64,000 nucleotides of DNA, taken from NCBI GenBank assembly GCA_038960095.1, contig CP152425.1:1364001-1428000 (forward strand), written 5' to 3'. The position numbers and the translations under genes were made by a program. The DNA is from Symbiodolus clandestinus (GTDB lineage Bacteria > Pseudomonadota > Gammaproteobacteria > Enterobacterales > G038960095). Of this stretch, positions 1-9,438 are shown piece after piece. Each line of letters begins with the position of its first letter. Position 1 is the stretch's first letter. Below the pieces are notes generated by a model. That model was not told where the DNA came from. It did not search any database and was given only the letters and a program-made list of their open reading frames with translations.

Positions 1-1061
1 CCTTTAAATTTGTTAGTCGGATCGTTTGGATTATCTAGAATGTTAATCTCAGCATGAGCAGCACTGTCCTTCTCCAGGGCACTTTTGGCACCATTAATTG
101 ATGCCTTTAACTGGTTACCGGTCTGGTAAACTAAATTCCAGTTGATATCGAATTGACTGCTATCATCGAGTGCTAAGGTGATTACCTTAACATTCAATAG
201 CACCTGCTTGGTAATAGAACGATTTTCGGCATCAACGTAGCATTGGATTCTCCCTAAAACCTCAGGCGTATCGGTTACTGTGATGGTACCGGTAGCCATA
301 GAAGGAGAAACTCTTCCTGTTCCCGGTGTTAACATCGATTCAATACTTTTACAGATGTCTTGAACTACAGCAGTTTTTAATGAAACAGAGGTGCTTTGTG
401 AGCTCTGCCCTTGACCTTTACCTCCTCCACCTTTGCCTTCACTATCTCCTGATAGACCAGCATCTAGTCCTGATAGCACCACCGAACGCATCTCAGTCTC
501 TGAGGGGATGGCAAAAATATGGAAAGTTCGGGTATCTAAATAGTAAAGGCTAATTTCACCCTCACTATAGCGCCAAGAGAGACCTAAAGAAGAGGAAACG
601 ACATCCAGTAAGCCCTCCAGTTTGCCTTGCCAGCGAATTCCCCTCAGCTTCTGCTGCACAGCGTCATTCTCTCGGTTAGTTCTCCCCTGCCGATCTTCTC
701 GATTACCTGCCGCCAGCTTAGTTTCAGCATCGGGTGTGAGACGGACCGATAGGCCACATAACTTATTCATTAAACTACTGAATTCATTAAATGGCATTGG
801 TGTGCCAGTAGCAAAGGTAATGTCACAATTCAGCTCTGATGGGATCCGTTCTACCAATCGCTTAATTGCTTTTTTAGAGACCCAGGGTTTCTGATGAACC
901 CTTGTCTGCTGCCGCTCGGCTCGCTGCATCTCCTTCAGTAACCCCTCACTTTGCTGTTTAGCCTCTTCCACCTGGTCGGCAGTTTCTCGCGTGCTTGAAA
1001 AAGCACTACAACCACCGACTACCAAGGCACAGCATGGCAGCAGATAACCAAACCATCGCAT
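1..1061 (-). CDS. pilN: PilN-type type IVb pilus secretin lipoprotein (partial, runs off left edge)
   Basis: The reading frame is open from an ATG at 1061 to the left edge, about 353 residues, so the C-terminal secretin core lies outside the window. The N-terminus is a lipoprotein signal with lipobox VVGGC (Cys18), followed by a Gln/Glu-rich segment. The body resembles the PilN/BfpB family of outer-membrane secretins that form the exit channel of R64/Tcp-type IVb pili: SKKAIKRLVERIPSELNCDI, later a glycine-rich GKGGGGKGQGQ linker, then a secretin-type N domain. It starts 18 nt after the stop of the upstream PilL-like gene, as in pil operons, but the expected pilM between them is absent. Family assignment rests on motif recognition. 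Confidence 0.75.
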   Translation of the reverse strand, partial: MRWFGYLLPCCALVVGGCSAFSSTRETADQVEEAKQQSEGLLKEMQRAERQQTRVHQKPWVSKKAIKRLVERIPSELNCDITFATGTPMPFNEFSSLMNKLCGLSVRLTPDAETKLAAGNREDRQGRTNRENDAVQQKLRGIRWQGKLEGLLDVVSSSLGLSWRYSEGEISLYYLDTRTFHIFAIPSETEMRSVVLSGLDAGLSGDSEGKGGGGKGQGQSSQSTSVSLKTAVVQDICKSIESMLTPGTGRVSPSMATGTITVTDTPEVLGRIQCYVDAENRSITKQVLLNVKVITLALDDSSQFDINWNLVYQTGNQLKASINGAKSALEKDSAAHAEINILDNPNDPTNKFK

Positions 1062-1078
1062 AATCGCTCCCAAAAAAC

Positions 1079-1579
1079 TTAATGAGTAACAACTGTTAAC
1101 TGCTGTTGCGGATAGATATCTAAGTAAAGAGGGTGTTCTGCCTCTTTATATGCATCAACGACCTCTTCCATAGCCTTTTCAAAAGTACCAGTAAAACAGA
1201 TGTCCGCAAGGATTGGATAGTCATAATCTGAGTGCCATTGCAGTAGCCAACCAGCAGTTTTTGCCCAAACCACTAATGACTCCTGTAGGGTACCACCCGC
1301 CTTGGCACACCAAACTTTCTTTGGGTTGATAAGCTCATAAATCGCTTTTGGCGGTTTTTTGGCTTGATTCACTAATGGCTGCCTCAACACCCGCTGAGCC
1401 GCCTCATAGGCTTCACGGGCTAACGCCACCGCTCGATAAGCCTCCTCAAATGCTGGCTCCTTGAGTTCGGCAGAAGATACAGGCTGAGGAGAGCAGCTGA
1501 AATCACTGGCTGGTACCGGAGTTGACAGTAGCAGACACAACACCATAGCCATTAATACTTTCACCATTGGTATCTGCAT
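1079..1579 (-). CDS. pilL: PilL-like protein with TcpQ domain (type IVb pilus biogenesis)
   Basis: A 166-residue protein with an N-terminal signal peptide (VLMAMVLCLLLSTPVPASDF) and a C-terminal TcpQ-type domain (about residues 95-166: GGTLQESLVVWAKTAGW...DICFTGTFEKAMEEVVDAY). TcpQ/PilL proteins are periplasmic or outer-membrane partners of the pilus secretin, and the next gene downstream is that secretin. It is short compared with plasmid PilL proteins, which carry a longer N-terminal part. Two N-terminal Met codons (residues 1 and 5) are both possible starts. The operon order PilL-PilN without PilM is unusual. Confidence 0.7.
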   Translation of the reverse strand: MQIPMVKVLMAMVLCLLLSTPVPASDFSCSPQPVSSAELKEPAFEEAYRAVALAREAYEAAQRVLRQPLVNQAKKPPKAIYELINPKKVWCAKAGGTLQESLVVWAKTAGWLLQWHSDYDYPILADICFTGTFEKAMEEVVDAYKEAEHPLYLDIYPQQQLTVVTH

Positions 1580-1726
1580 GAATGTTACCCCTTAGATTAC
1601 AAATCAAAATTAGGCATCGCTACAGTATCTGCTATTTTGTCAGTATCCTCCTTACTTATCGCAAATAGCACGTGAGAAAACTAAGTAACCAAACCAGAAA
1701 TTTTTCTGAAAAATTCGACAAACTTA

Positions 1727-2038
1727 CTATAGTAAGCCAGCATCTGATTGTATGCGTAAACGCTTATTAAATTTTCGAGATGGACGAAAACACATGACCG
1801 TTCTTTCTGGGACTAGCATTGGCTCTCCAGTACGTGGATTACTCATAGAACGACTATTCTTTCTCTTTAAAAAAAATGATCCAAAGCGGTAAAGACAAAC
1901 TTTCTGTTTTTTTAGCAGCATGCTCCAAATAGTGTCAAAAACATCGGTTAGTAGGTGATTGGCTTGCTCTTCAGTTAGTTGATGTTGAATAGCAATAGCA
2001 CGAGCAATATCTTTCTTTTTAACTGACTTTTCTAACAT
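1727..2038 (-). CDS. HU/IHF-family DNA-binding protein
   Basis: A 103-residue protein with the HU/IHF fold pattern. Helical N-terminus: KKKDIARAIAIQHQLTEEQANHLLTDVFDTIW. Beta-arm: LYRFGSFFLKRKNSRSMSNPRTGEPMLVPERTVMCFRPSRKFNKRL, including the conserved G-F and N-P-R-T-G-E elements. Such proteins bend DNA and act as architectural factors. It is too divergent to call hupA/B or ihfA/B. Its place between the pilus genes and a CaiF/GrlA-like regulator suggests a locus-specific nucleoid protein regulating the pilus genes (inference). Confidence 0.75.
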   Translation of the reverse strand: MLEKSVKKKDIARAIAIQHQLTEEQANHLLTDVFDTIWSMLLKKQKVCLYRFGSFFLKRKNSRSMSNPRTGEPMLVPERTVMCFRPSRKFNKRLRIQSDAGLL

Positions 2039-2072
2039 AATAATTTCCTACCCATTAGATTATAAAATAAGA

Positions 2073-2525
2073 TTACAGCTGTGGAGTTGGTCTAGTCAGT
2101 AGACGCGACCAAAGTACTTGCCCCTTATCTTGCGATCTTTTTTCTCGAGCTATCCGTGGACAAGGCAAAAGGTTAGCGGTACGCTTCTTCTCTTTTTTTT
2201 CCTCTTCGACTATCTTATGAATTAACATATAGTTCTTAGCAATATTACCTTTTCCTGATTTAACTCGCTTAATTGAACAAATGATGTCTTGATGTTTTCT
2301 ATAAATGGAAGAAATGATTCCTGAAGCCTGTCGTAAAGAGATGCCAAAAGCAGTGGCAATGTCATCACGGCAGATATAGCTGTTTTTTAATAAACCCCAA
2401 TAAGAGACTAATCGATATAACGGTACATTACGAATATGACCTACTTCTTGAGGAATGAAATAGGTGTCGTAATTGCTCTGCTTAGGATGGATAATTTCAC
2501 TTTTAACAGCCTTAATTTTCATCAT
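2073..2525 (-). CDS. CaiF/GrlA-family transcriptional regulator
   Basis: A 150-residue basic protein with a central winged-helix-like segment (about residues 33-105: VPLYRLVSYWGLLKNSYICR, then a helix-turn-helix containing ATAFGISLRQASGIISSIYR, then a basic wing). This matches the CaiF/GrlA family of enterobacterial activators, which control carnitine, virulence or pilus genes. The C-terminus is highly charged and low in complexity. It is the first gene of the leftward pilus locus and is preceded by about 900 bp of AT-rich DNA, so it is probably the local activator of the pil genes. The target is inferred from position only. Confidence 0.65.
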   Translation of the reverse strand: MMKIKAVKSEIIHPKQSNYDTYFIPQEVGHIRNVPLYRLVSYWGLLKNSYICRDDIATAFGISLRQASGIISSIYRKHQDIICSIKRVKSGKGNIAKNYMLIHKIVEEEKKEKKRTANLLPCPRIAREKRSQDKGQVLWSRLLTRPTPQL

Positions 2526-3426
2526 TCCTCCAATTGTATCAATGGATTCAGTATTAATTTTTAATGGTTATAAAATAGTAACTTCTCATAAATCCTATCG
2601 TTTACTTACCCATTGCAACTCCGAATAATGACCGCGGAATGTTAAATTTATATTTCATTGATGATCTAACTTAGTTTTCTATATCTTCTATTTATTAACA
2701 AAATGGGCTAAAATGTAAAATAATTGTGTACATATTTTGATATAAAATAATCTTAAAAGTTAAACAATATAATTATATAATTAATTATATAATTATATTT
2801 GTTAGTAAATAGATTAATTTTTGTTAATTTAAAAGCTGATTGGTGAGAAAAATAGCAAAGCAGATTAGATAAAAAAAGGAAAAATAGGAAAAAAGATAAT
2901 AGTAACAACAACTTAAACCAGTTTAGTCACCGATAAAATGGCGGTCGACTTCCTTTTTTTAATGAGCTAGAATGACTTTACTGTATAGCCCATTTTGTTA
3001 AATCAAAAATAGTTGGAAAAATCTAGAATTAATTAGAAAACGGTAAAAGTTTGCTTTGATTCCCGAGTGTTTTTAACCAAAGGAATTAAGCAGTAAACTT
3101 TACATTTCTTGCTGCTACCCTAAAAGCATGCTCGTTCTTCAGTACTTGCTCATCATAATGGACTATTAAGCTAGCCAGTGATTGCCTAACTGACGATTTT
3201 TTACCGCTAATTCGTAATCCTCCACCATTTCTGATGAGTTAAAATGGGTAACCCGTAAAACCACTGTTGGTAACAGAAAGTTGCACATTCCTCTGTACCT
3301 ACCAAGCGCTAATTACCTCGCAATTTTGAGCTACTTCAGTAAGATAAGCACCACTTATCCAAACTAAACGAATGACTTAATCCGATCACTGAGTATTGTA
3401 GCCATTGCCAGAGGTTTTCAACTATT
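2526..3426. other. 900-bp AT-rich intergenic region between pilus regulator and ribA
   Basis: No open frame of gene size and no recognisable RNA gene is seen. The left two thirds (about 2530-2930) is extremely AT-rich, with runs of alternating TATAAT-like sequence; the right third has normal composition and leads into ribA. It probably holds divergent promoters for the leftward pilus locus and rightward ribA, and may contain eroded sequence that can no longer be recognised. Confidence 0.4.
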
Positions 3427-4047
3427 ATGACTTTACAACGTGTCACCGAAACCCAATTACCCACGCCTTGGGGTACTTTTCAATTGATCGCTTTTCAGGA
3501 AAGTACCAACCAACAAGAACATCTGGCGTTGATATTAGGCAAACTGTCAGCTATCAAACCAATGCTGGTTCGTCTACACTCTGAGTGCTTAACCGGTGAC
3601 GCATTGTTTAGTTTACGCTGCGATTGCGGCGCTCAATTACAACATGCTTTGCAAGCTATTGCTCAAGCTGGCCAGGGAGCTTTGCTCTATCATCGTCAGG
3701 AGGGGAGAGGCATTGGCTTAATTAATAAGTTGCGCGCTTATGCCCTGCAAGACGCTGGAATGGATACTGTAGAGGCGAATCAACAGCTGGGATTTGCTGC
3801 TGATGCCCGTGATTTCAGTAGCTGTGTTCAGCTACTACAACAATTGGGTATTTGCCGTGTACGTTTGCTGACCAACAACCCGCATAAAGTTGCTGCCTTA
3901 CAGCAAGCCGGCATTGACGTCGTGGAATCTATTCCACTACAGGTGGGCCATAACCATCATAATCAACGCTACCTTGCCGCTAAAGCAAGTAAATTAGGGC
4001 ATTTGATTGATCTCAAAGCTATCCTTCCGCTGGATTTACACAAATAA
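3427..4047 (+). CDS. ribA: GTP cyclohydrolase II (riboflavin biosynthesis)
   Basis: Catalyses the first step of riboflavin synthesis, opening GTP to the diamino-pyrimidinone phosphate. Very close to enterobacterial RibA over about 193 residues: VRLHSECLTGDALFSLRCDC with the three zinc cysteines, YHRQEGRGIGL, RAYALQDAGMDTVEANQQLG and LLTNNPHKV. The family motif ends near GHLI; the last dozen residues (ending LDLHK) are not RibA-like. They coincide with the end of a truncated IS30 sequence on the other strand, so the native C-terminal tail appears to have been replaced by insertion-derived codons. The active site is intact, so the enzyme is probably functional. Confidence 0.93.
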   Translation: MTLQRVTETQLPTPWGTFQLIAFQESTNQQEHLALILGKLSAIKPMLVRLHSECLTGDALFSLRCDCGAQLQHALQAIAQAGQGALLYHRQEGRGIGLINKLRAYALQDAGMDTVEANQQLGFAADARDFSSCVQLLQQLGICRVRLLTNNPHKVAALQQAGIDVVESIPLQVGHNHHNQRYLAAKASKLGHLIDLKAILPLDLHK

Positions 4048-4783
4048 GTGCAACACTCCTCCCAGTATCAATTTCTAATGGAGTGAGTCCCCCTAAGACA
4101 ACGCTTAGGGGCATATTAAGACAAAACTCCCTATGTCTTATCTCGGTGTCATCCAGCGGTTTAACATCAGTTCCTTTAGGCCAAAAATCGCGAATGAGGC
4201 CATTGGTATTCTCAGTTCCTCGTTGGTAACTCGCATAGGGCTTAGCGAAATAAACCGTCGCTTGGCTGGATTTAGCCACTTGATCGTGATGGGCAAAGTC
4301 ACCGCCATTATCCAGTCTGATGGTAGGTCCATTATCAACTCGACGTAGCCATTCAGATAAGCACTGAGCCACGGTTTCCACCCTATCGACTACTTTCCCT
4401 ATCAGAACTAAGCGACTTTGCCGCTCGGCAAGCGTCACTAGATAAGCATTTTCCCCGTGTCCCGTATCACCTTCCCCAATCTCCAATCCTTGAGCGTTTT
4501 CCACCACTTGAGAGCGCTGAATGCTATCAACTCGGTTAGGAATCAATGCGCGTACACGGTTACATTTCCCTCCCTTGCAGCGGCTCTTGCCAAATCTAGG
4601 AAGTTTTGTGTACAGATTTCCGCCTTGCGTTTTATCAGCTGCTATTCGACGATAAAGGGCCCCAAGGCTAAGTCTCAATTCAGGCATCTCCCGCTTCATC
4701 TGTAGCCTAAGGAGACCAACCGCAGCATAGAGGAGCTTAGCGTGTCGTTCATGACACTGAGTAGATACCGTCTTACTTGTCAC
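4019..4783 (-). pseudogene. IS30-family transposase, N-terminally truncated remnant
   Basis: The frame encodes the C-terminal two thirds of an IS30-type DDE transposase: ALYRRIAADKTQGGNLY, GEGDTGHGENAYLVTLAERQ (first Asp), TIRLDNGGDFAHHD (second Asp) and YASYQRGTENTNGLIRDFWP (Glu region). The N-terminal helix-turn-helix domain is missing, and several conserved positions are altered (for example one residue lost in RGT-NENTNG). It reads from a weak GTG start and is about 80 residues short for the family. Its 3' end overlaps the last codons of ribA. No clean inverted repeats were found. Confidence 0.75.
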
Positions 4784-5100
4784 GATGCAAGCACTATTTT
4801 TTCATCAAAGGGCATCCCAGATTTCAGTACGCCATAGGCCAGTTGTAGTAACTTACGCATGGCCGCACAGATGCCAATCTTGCCACCTTTATGGCGTGAT
4901 ACTAAGCGTTCCCTCTGAGCTTTCACTACTGCATTACAGGTTATACTGCCAGGGCAGGCATATAACGCTTTCCTGAGGGCTACATGTCCCGTTTTGGATA
5001 TCCGGCTTCTCCCCTTAAATAAACCTGATTCACATGGTTTTGGATTTAGCCCAGCATAAGCTACTATGCAGCGCCCTATTTTTGCTAGTGATTCCCAGAA
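4780..5100 (-). pseudogene. IS110-family transposase C-terminal fragment
   Basis: An uninterrupted frame with no start encodes the typical IS110/IS1111 C-terminal domain: IGRCIVAYAGLNPKPCESG, GRSRISKTGHVALRKALY, then MRKLLQLAYGVLKSGMPFDE and a stop at 4780-4782. A TGA at 5101-5103 ends the frame upstream, and the N-terminal DEDD catalytic half is absent. It abuts the IS30 remnant and lies directly upstream of leuS, so it may affect the leuS promoter. A second end fragment of a related element is at 56663-56737 on the opposite strand. Confidence 0.75.
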
Positions 5101-5168
5101 TCACCTTTTTACAGTATTCTAAGGCGTTACTTAGACCTGCACATCCGATTAGGAACCTGGCACGCATC

Positions 5169-7751
5169 ATGATGCAATTACATTACTCTCCTCATGAGAT
5201 TGAACCCAATGTACAGCAGCATTGGGAACAGCAACAAACTTTCAGAGCAGCCATACAATCCGACAAAGAGAAATTTTACTGTCTATCGATGTTCCCCTAC
5301 CCTTCTGGACAGCTACATATCGGGCATGTACGTAACTACACGCTAGGCGATGTGATCAGCCGCTACCAGCGATTACAAGGAAAAAACGTTTTGCACCCTA
5401 TGGGTTGGGATGCTTTCGGTCTGCCGGCAGAAAATGCTGCTATTAAGCATCGCACGGATCCAGCTACCTGGACCTATGCCAATATCGCTAGCATGAAACA
5501 GCAACTTAAACGACTAGGTTTCAGTTATGATTGGGATCGTGAAATTACCACCTGTGATCCAGAATATACACGTTGGGAGCAGTGGCTATTTATTCAGCTA
5601 TACCAGAAAGGGTTGGCTTATAAGAAGACAGCAATGGTTAACTGGTGCCCGCAAGATCAGACAGTGCTAGCGAATGAACAGGTTGTCGATGGCTGCTGTT
5701 GGCGTTGTGATACTCCAGTCGTGCAGAAGGCGATCCCACAGTGGTTTATTAAAATTACCGCTTATGCCGATCAATTACTGTCCGATCTTAAATCGCTTAC
5801 TGCGTGGCCTGAGCAGGTTAAAAATATGCAGCGCCACTGGATTGGACGTTCCGAAGGGCTAGAAATCAACTTTCAAATCGCACAGCAACCCGAGCAGTTG
5901 ACGATATATACTACGCGCGCCGATACCTTGATGGGAGTTACCTATTTAGCGATTGCTGCAACTCATCCTTTGATTACTCCTCTAGCCAAACATAATCCCG
6001 CCATGGCTGCTTTTATTCAACAATGCCAGCAGTTGAAAACGGCAGAAGCCACACTGGCTACTGTCGAAAAACTGGGAATGGACAGTGGCCTACAGGCTAT
6101 CCACCCGATTACTCAGGAGTTGCTACCTATCTGGATTACCAATTTTGTTGTCAGTGACTATGGCAGTGGTGCGGTGATGGCTGTGCCTGCCCATGATCAC
6201 CGTGACTACCAATTTGCCCAAAAATATCGATTACCTATCTGCTGTGTTGTCCAACCAGCGACTGCTGATACCTCAGGATTGCCTGAATTACCCTATATAG
6301 AGAAGGGAATTCTTTGCCAATCGGCAAACTTTACCGGGTTAACTTCCGATCAGGCGCTAAAAGTGATTGCTGATCAATTGCAGCAAAGTGGCCAGGGACA
6401 GCGAACCGTCCACTACCGGATACGCGATTGGGGGATCTCTCGACAACGTTACTGGGGTGCGCCGATTCCAATGGTAACCGACGCTAATGGCAAACTACTA
6501 CCGGTTCCAGATAATCAACTACCAGTCTGTTTACCGAAGGTGTCCTGCCTAGAGGAGAGCCATAATCCCTTACAACAGCCGGAATGGATTGACAGCCACT
6601 TAGCTGGATTACCTGTCCAGCGTGAAAGCGATACCTTTGATACTTTTTTGCAATCTTCTTGGTATTATGCTCGTTATACCTGCCCCGATTTCAACCAACG
6701 CATGCTAGATCCGCAAGCGACCGCCTACTGGTTACCGGTCGATCAATATATCGGTGGGATTGAGCATGCTACCTTGCACCTTATCTACTTCCGTTTTTTA
6801 CATAAAGTGCTGCGTGATTTTGGGTTAGTCACTACGAATGAGCCGGTAAAAAGGCTATTATGCCAAGGGATGGTATTAGCGGATGCCTTCTATTTTACCG
6901 ATCTCCAGGGAGAACGCCATTGGGTATCCCCCAGTGAGGTGATTGTACAACGTGATGCCACCGGAATGATTACTCAAGCAACTGATAACCAAGGTCGTTC
7001 GCTGGTCTATGCTGGCATGAGTAAAATGTCTAAATCGAAAAACAATGGGATTGATCCTGATGCCATGGTGCAACGCTATGGTGCTGATACCGTGCGTTTA
7101 TTTATGCTATTCGCCGCTCCGCCTGAATTGACCCTAGAGTGGCATGAATCCGGCGTTGAAGGGGCACAACGTTTCCTCAATCGTTTATGGAAATTAGCTT
7201 ATAAGCATTGTAGTCGGGGTACCCCACCTCCCTTAGCGATTAATCAGCTGACAGAGCCACAAAAACAGCTTCGCTGCTTGCTTCACCAAACTATTTTGCG
7301 GGTGACTGATGATATTGAGCGCCGCCAAAGCTTTAATACAGCAATTGCCGCAATTATGACTTTGGTTAAGCAGTTAAGTGCTGCGCCAACAGCAACCCCT
7401 CAAGATAATGCGTTGCTGCAAGAGTCGTTGCTGACGGTGATCGTGCTCCTTTACCCCATGACACCGCATATCTGTTTTACCCTCTGGCGTGCCTTAGGGG
7501 GAGAGGGTGATATAGACCAAGCCCGTTGGCCACAAGTGGATCAGCAGGCATTATTAAAAACCTCGGCAGTAGTGGCAGTACAAATTAATGGTAAAACCCG
7601 TGCCACACTAACTGTGGTGGCTGATGCCGATGAAGCTTTTGTCTGTGCCTTAGCGAAACAGCATCCTAAGCTACAGAAATATCTGCAGGGTAGCATCCAG
7701 CGCATCATTTATCGCCCCGGTAAATTGTTAAACCTAGTGGTTAGCGAATGA
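5169..7751 (+). CDS. leuS: Leucyl-tRNA synthetase
   Basis: Charges tRNA-Leu with leucine. The class I signatures are present: PYPSGQLHIGHVRNYT (HIGH box) near residue 42 and MSKMSKSKNNGIDPD (KMSKS) near residue 620. An editing domain lies between them (TTRADTLMGVTYLAIA). Starting at the ATG pair 5169/5172 gives 859-860 residues, equal to E. coli LeuS (860) and matching its N-terminus (QLHYSPHEIEPNVQQHW). An upstream in-frame extension runs into the IS110 remnant and is not real. The stop overlaps lptE by 4 nt (ATGA), so the four genes leuS-lptE-holA-nadD form one operon. Confidence 0.97.
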   Translation: MMQLHYSPHEIEPNVQQHWEQQQTFRAAIQSDKEKFYCLSMFPYPSGQLHIGHVRNYTLGDVISRYQRLQGKNVLHPMGWDAFGLPAENAAIKHRTDPATWTYANIASMKQQLKRLGFSYDWDREITTCDPEYTRWEQWLFIQLYQKGLAYKKTAMVNWCPQDQTVLANEQVVDGCCWRCDTPVVQKAIPQWFIKITAYADQLLSDLKSLTAWPEQVKNMQRHWIGRSEGLEINFQIAQQPEQLTIYTTRADTLMGVTYLAIAATHPLITPLAKHNPAMAAFIQQCQQLKTAEATLATVEKLGMDSGLQAIHPITQELLPIWITNFVVSDYGSGAVMAVPAHDHRDYQFAQKYRLPICCVVQPATADTSGLPELPYIEKGILCQSANFTGLTSDQALKVIADQLQQSGQGQRTVHYRIRDWGISRQRYWGAPIPMVTDANGKLLPVPDNQLPVCLPKVSCLEESHNPLQQPEWIDSHLAGLPVQRESDTFDTFLQSSWYYARYTCPDFNQRMLDPQATAYWLPVDQYIGGIEHATLHLIYFRFLHKVLRDFGLVTTNEPVKRLLCQGMVLADAFYFTDLQGERHWVSPSEVIVQRDATGMITQATDNQGRSLVYAGMSKMSKSKNNGIDPDAMVQRYGADTVRLFMLFAAPPELTLEWHESGVEGAQRFLNRLWKLAYKHCSRGTPPPLAINQLTEPQKQLRCLLHQTILRVTDDIERRQSFNTAIAAIMTLVKQLSAAPTATPQDNALLQESLLTVIVLLYPMTPHICFTLWRALGGEGDIDQARWPQVDQQALLKTSAVVAVQINGKTRATLTVVADADEAFVCALAKQHPKLQKYLQGSIQRIIYRPGKLLNLVVSE

Positions 7752-8392
7752 TCCGAGTTCAACCGCTGCTGTGGAAAATGGATGTCCTAGCGACATCTAA
7801 CCATCAGCTGACACGCTATTGGCTGATCTGCGGATTATTAATGTTGCTCAGTGGTTGTGGTTTCCAGTCACAGACAGTCGCTCAACTGCCTCAAGCTTAT
7901 CGTACCCTGATCGTGCAGAGCTCAGATCCTTATAGTCCCCTAACCCGCGCGGTGCAGGGTCAATTGCGCCAACAAGGCTTTACCGTCATTGAATCTAGTC
8001 AGCACCCTACCCTGCAGCTAGAGCTACTCGATAAGCAGGAAGAGCGCTCGCTACGTTCGCTATTCACCGATGGTAAGGCGGCACAATATCAGTTGGTGGT
8101 ACGTCTTCAAGCCCAGTTACACTGGCTTGTGAGGGTTACACCGGAACCATCAATGATCCGATCGGTTGAAAAGACGCCATTAGCTACGGTAGTTTCCCAT
8201 ACTTTCTTTGATAATCCACAGGCAGCACTGGCAGCTAGTGTTGAGCAGCAGCTGGTACAGCAACAGCTCTACCAACAAGCTGCCCATCAGCTGGTACACC
8301 AGCTGATGGGCCTATTAACTGAAAAGGGACCGCTCAAACAGACAGCAGAACCCTCCCTCCCCCCAGTGGCTTCTGCGGGTGCTATCCAGTGA
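7748..8392 (+). CDS. lptE: LPS-assembly lipoprotein LptE
   Basis: The outer-membrane lipoprotein that plugs LptD during lipopolysaccharide insertion. The lipobox is LLSGC (Cys about residue 37), followed by GFQSQTVAQLPQAYRTLIVQ, like the LptE opening (GW.LR.T..VP....). The characteristic SRAVRNQL-type segment is present as LTRAVQGQLRQQGF. The first ATG overlaps the leuS stop; a Met at residue 13 would give a more usual signal length. The C-terminal half is Gln-rich and ends in a low-complexity tail. Retention implies LPS is still made and exported. Confidence 0.88.
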   Translation: MIRVQPLLWKMDVLATSNHQLTRYWLICGLLMLLSGCGFQSQTVAQLPQAYRTLIVQSSDPYSPLTRAVQGQLRQQGFTVIESSQHPTLQLELLDKQEERSLRSLFTDGKAAQYQLVVRLQAQLHWLVRVTPEPSMIRSVEKTPLATVVSHTFFDNPQAALAASVEQQLVQQQLYQQAAHQLVHQLMGLLTEKGPLKQTAEPSLPPVASAGAIQ

Positions 8393-9435
8393 GACGTCTA
8401 ACGCCTAAACAGTTACCCGAGCAGTTAGAACGATCACTACAGCGCTGCTATTTGTTATGTGGTGCCGATCCTTTCTTGCAACAAGAGAGCCAACGGTTAA
8501 TTCGTCAAGCTGCACTAGCGCAAGGCTTTAGTCTCTGCCCGACACTAGTCCTCGATGGTAAGGTTGATTGGCGAAACTTGGAGCAGCATTTTCAAGCATT
8601 ACCGCTATTTGCTCAACACCGATTGCTACCCTTAATTCTGAATACAGCTGCACCCAACCCGCAGCTGAGTCAACAGCTGACCCAGCTACCTAGCCTGCTT
8701 GATCAGCAGATGCTGCTACTGTTTAGCTTGCCACAACTCAAAAAAAAACAAGAGCAGACTGCCTGGTTCACCAGGCTAGCACAAATACCGGCTACTTACG
8801 TCAACTGCTCGCCTCCGCCCCCTGAACAGTGGCCAAATTGGATTCAAAGCCAGGCAGGTGCCTATGGATTAACCATAGAGGCAGCCGCGATTGAGCAGCT
8901 TTGCAGTTATTATGAAGGCAATTTGTTAGCAGCCGCACAATTACTAGAACAGCTGGCGATTCTCTATCCAGATGGTCAACTGACGCTAGAACGCCTACAT
9001 AATAGCTTACAAGATAGAGCCCAGTTTACCGCACAGCATTGGATCAACGCGCTCTTATCAGGCCAAACCTCGCGTGCGGTGCATAGCCTACAGCAGCTGC
9101 AAGCAGCAGCCAGTGAGCCACTGTTATTGCTAAGAATATTACAAAATGAGCTGTTACTATTGTTGAAATTACAGCAGCGTGCCTTAACGACACCGGATCA
9201 CCGATTATTTGAGGGCGAAACGGTTTGGCAAAACCACCGCCAACTGTTGAACCAAGCTAGGCAACGGCTAAGTGTCTCAAAATTGCGGCAAATGCTACAC
9301 CAATTAACCGCTGTTGAATTACAACTGAAAACCGGTGCACTCGCAGTCAACAATTTGACAATTTGGCAAAATCTGCGCCTGCTCACTTTTCTGGGATGCA
9401 ATGTGCCAGTACCCACTGCCCTATTGGTACCGTAA
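8389..9435 (+). CDS. holA: DNA polymerase III subunit delta
   Basis: The clamp-loader delta subunit, which opens the beta clamp. 348 residues, close to E. coli HolA (343). The N-terminus (LPEQLERSLQRCYLLCGADPFLQQES) matches the family opening with the degenerate P-loop. LNALL-like elements (HWINALLSGQTSRAV) and the C-terminal collar helices follow. It begins with a GTG overlapping the lptE TGA, so it is translationally coupled, and ends 3 nt before nadD. Very high Gln and Leu content, as in its neighbours. Confidence 0.9.
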   Translation: MRRLTPKQLPEQLERSLQRCYLLCGADPFLQQESQRLIRQAALAQGFSLCPTLVLDGKVDWRNLEQHFQALPLFAQHRLLPLILNTAAPNPQLSQQLTQLPSLLDQQMLLLFSLPQLKKKQEQTAWFTRLAQIPATYVNCSPPPPEQWPNWIQSQAGAYGLTIEAAAIEQLCSYYEGNLLAAAQLLEQLAILYPDGQLTLERLHNSLQDRAQFTAQHWINALLSGQTSRAVHSLQQLQAAASEPLLLLRILQNELLLLLKLQQRALTTPDHRLFEGETVWQNHRQLLNQARQRLSVSKLRQMLHQLTAVELQLKTGALAVNNLTIWQNLRLLTFLGCNVPVPTALLVP

Positions 9436-9438
9436 CCG

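Noticed and set aside
326..894. Two rightward open frames of 75 and 90 codons
   Set aside because: They lie antisense to the continuous PilN reading frame and show no family features.
5034..5168. Upstream extension of leuS by 45 codons
   Set aside because: It runs through the IS110 remnant on the other strand and has no LeuS similarity.
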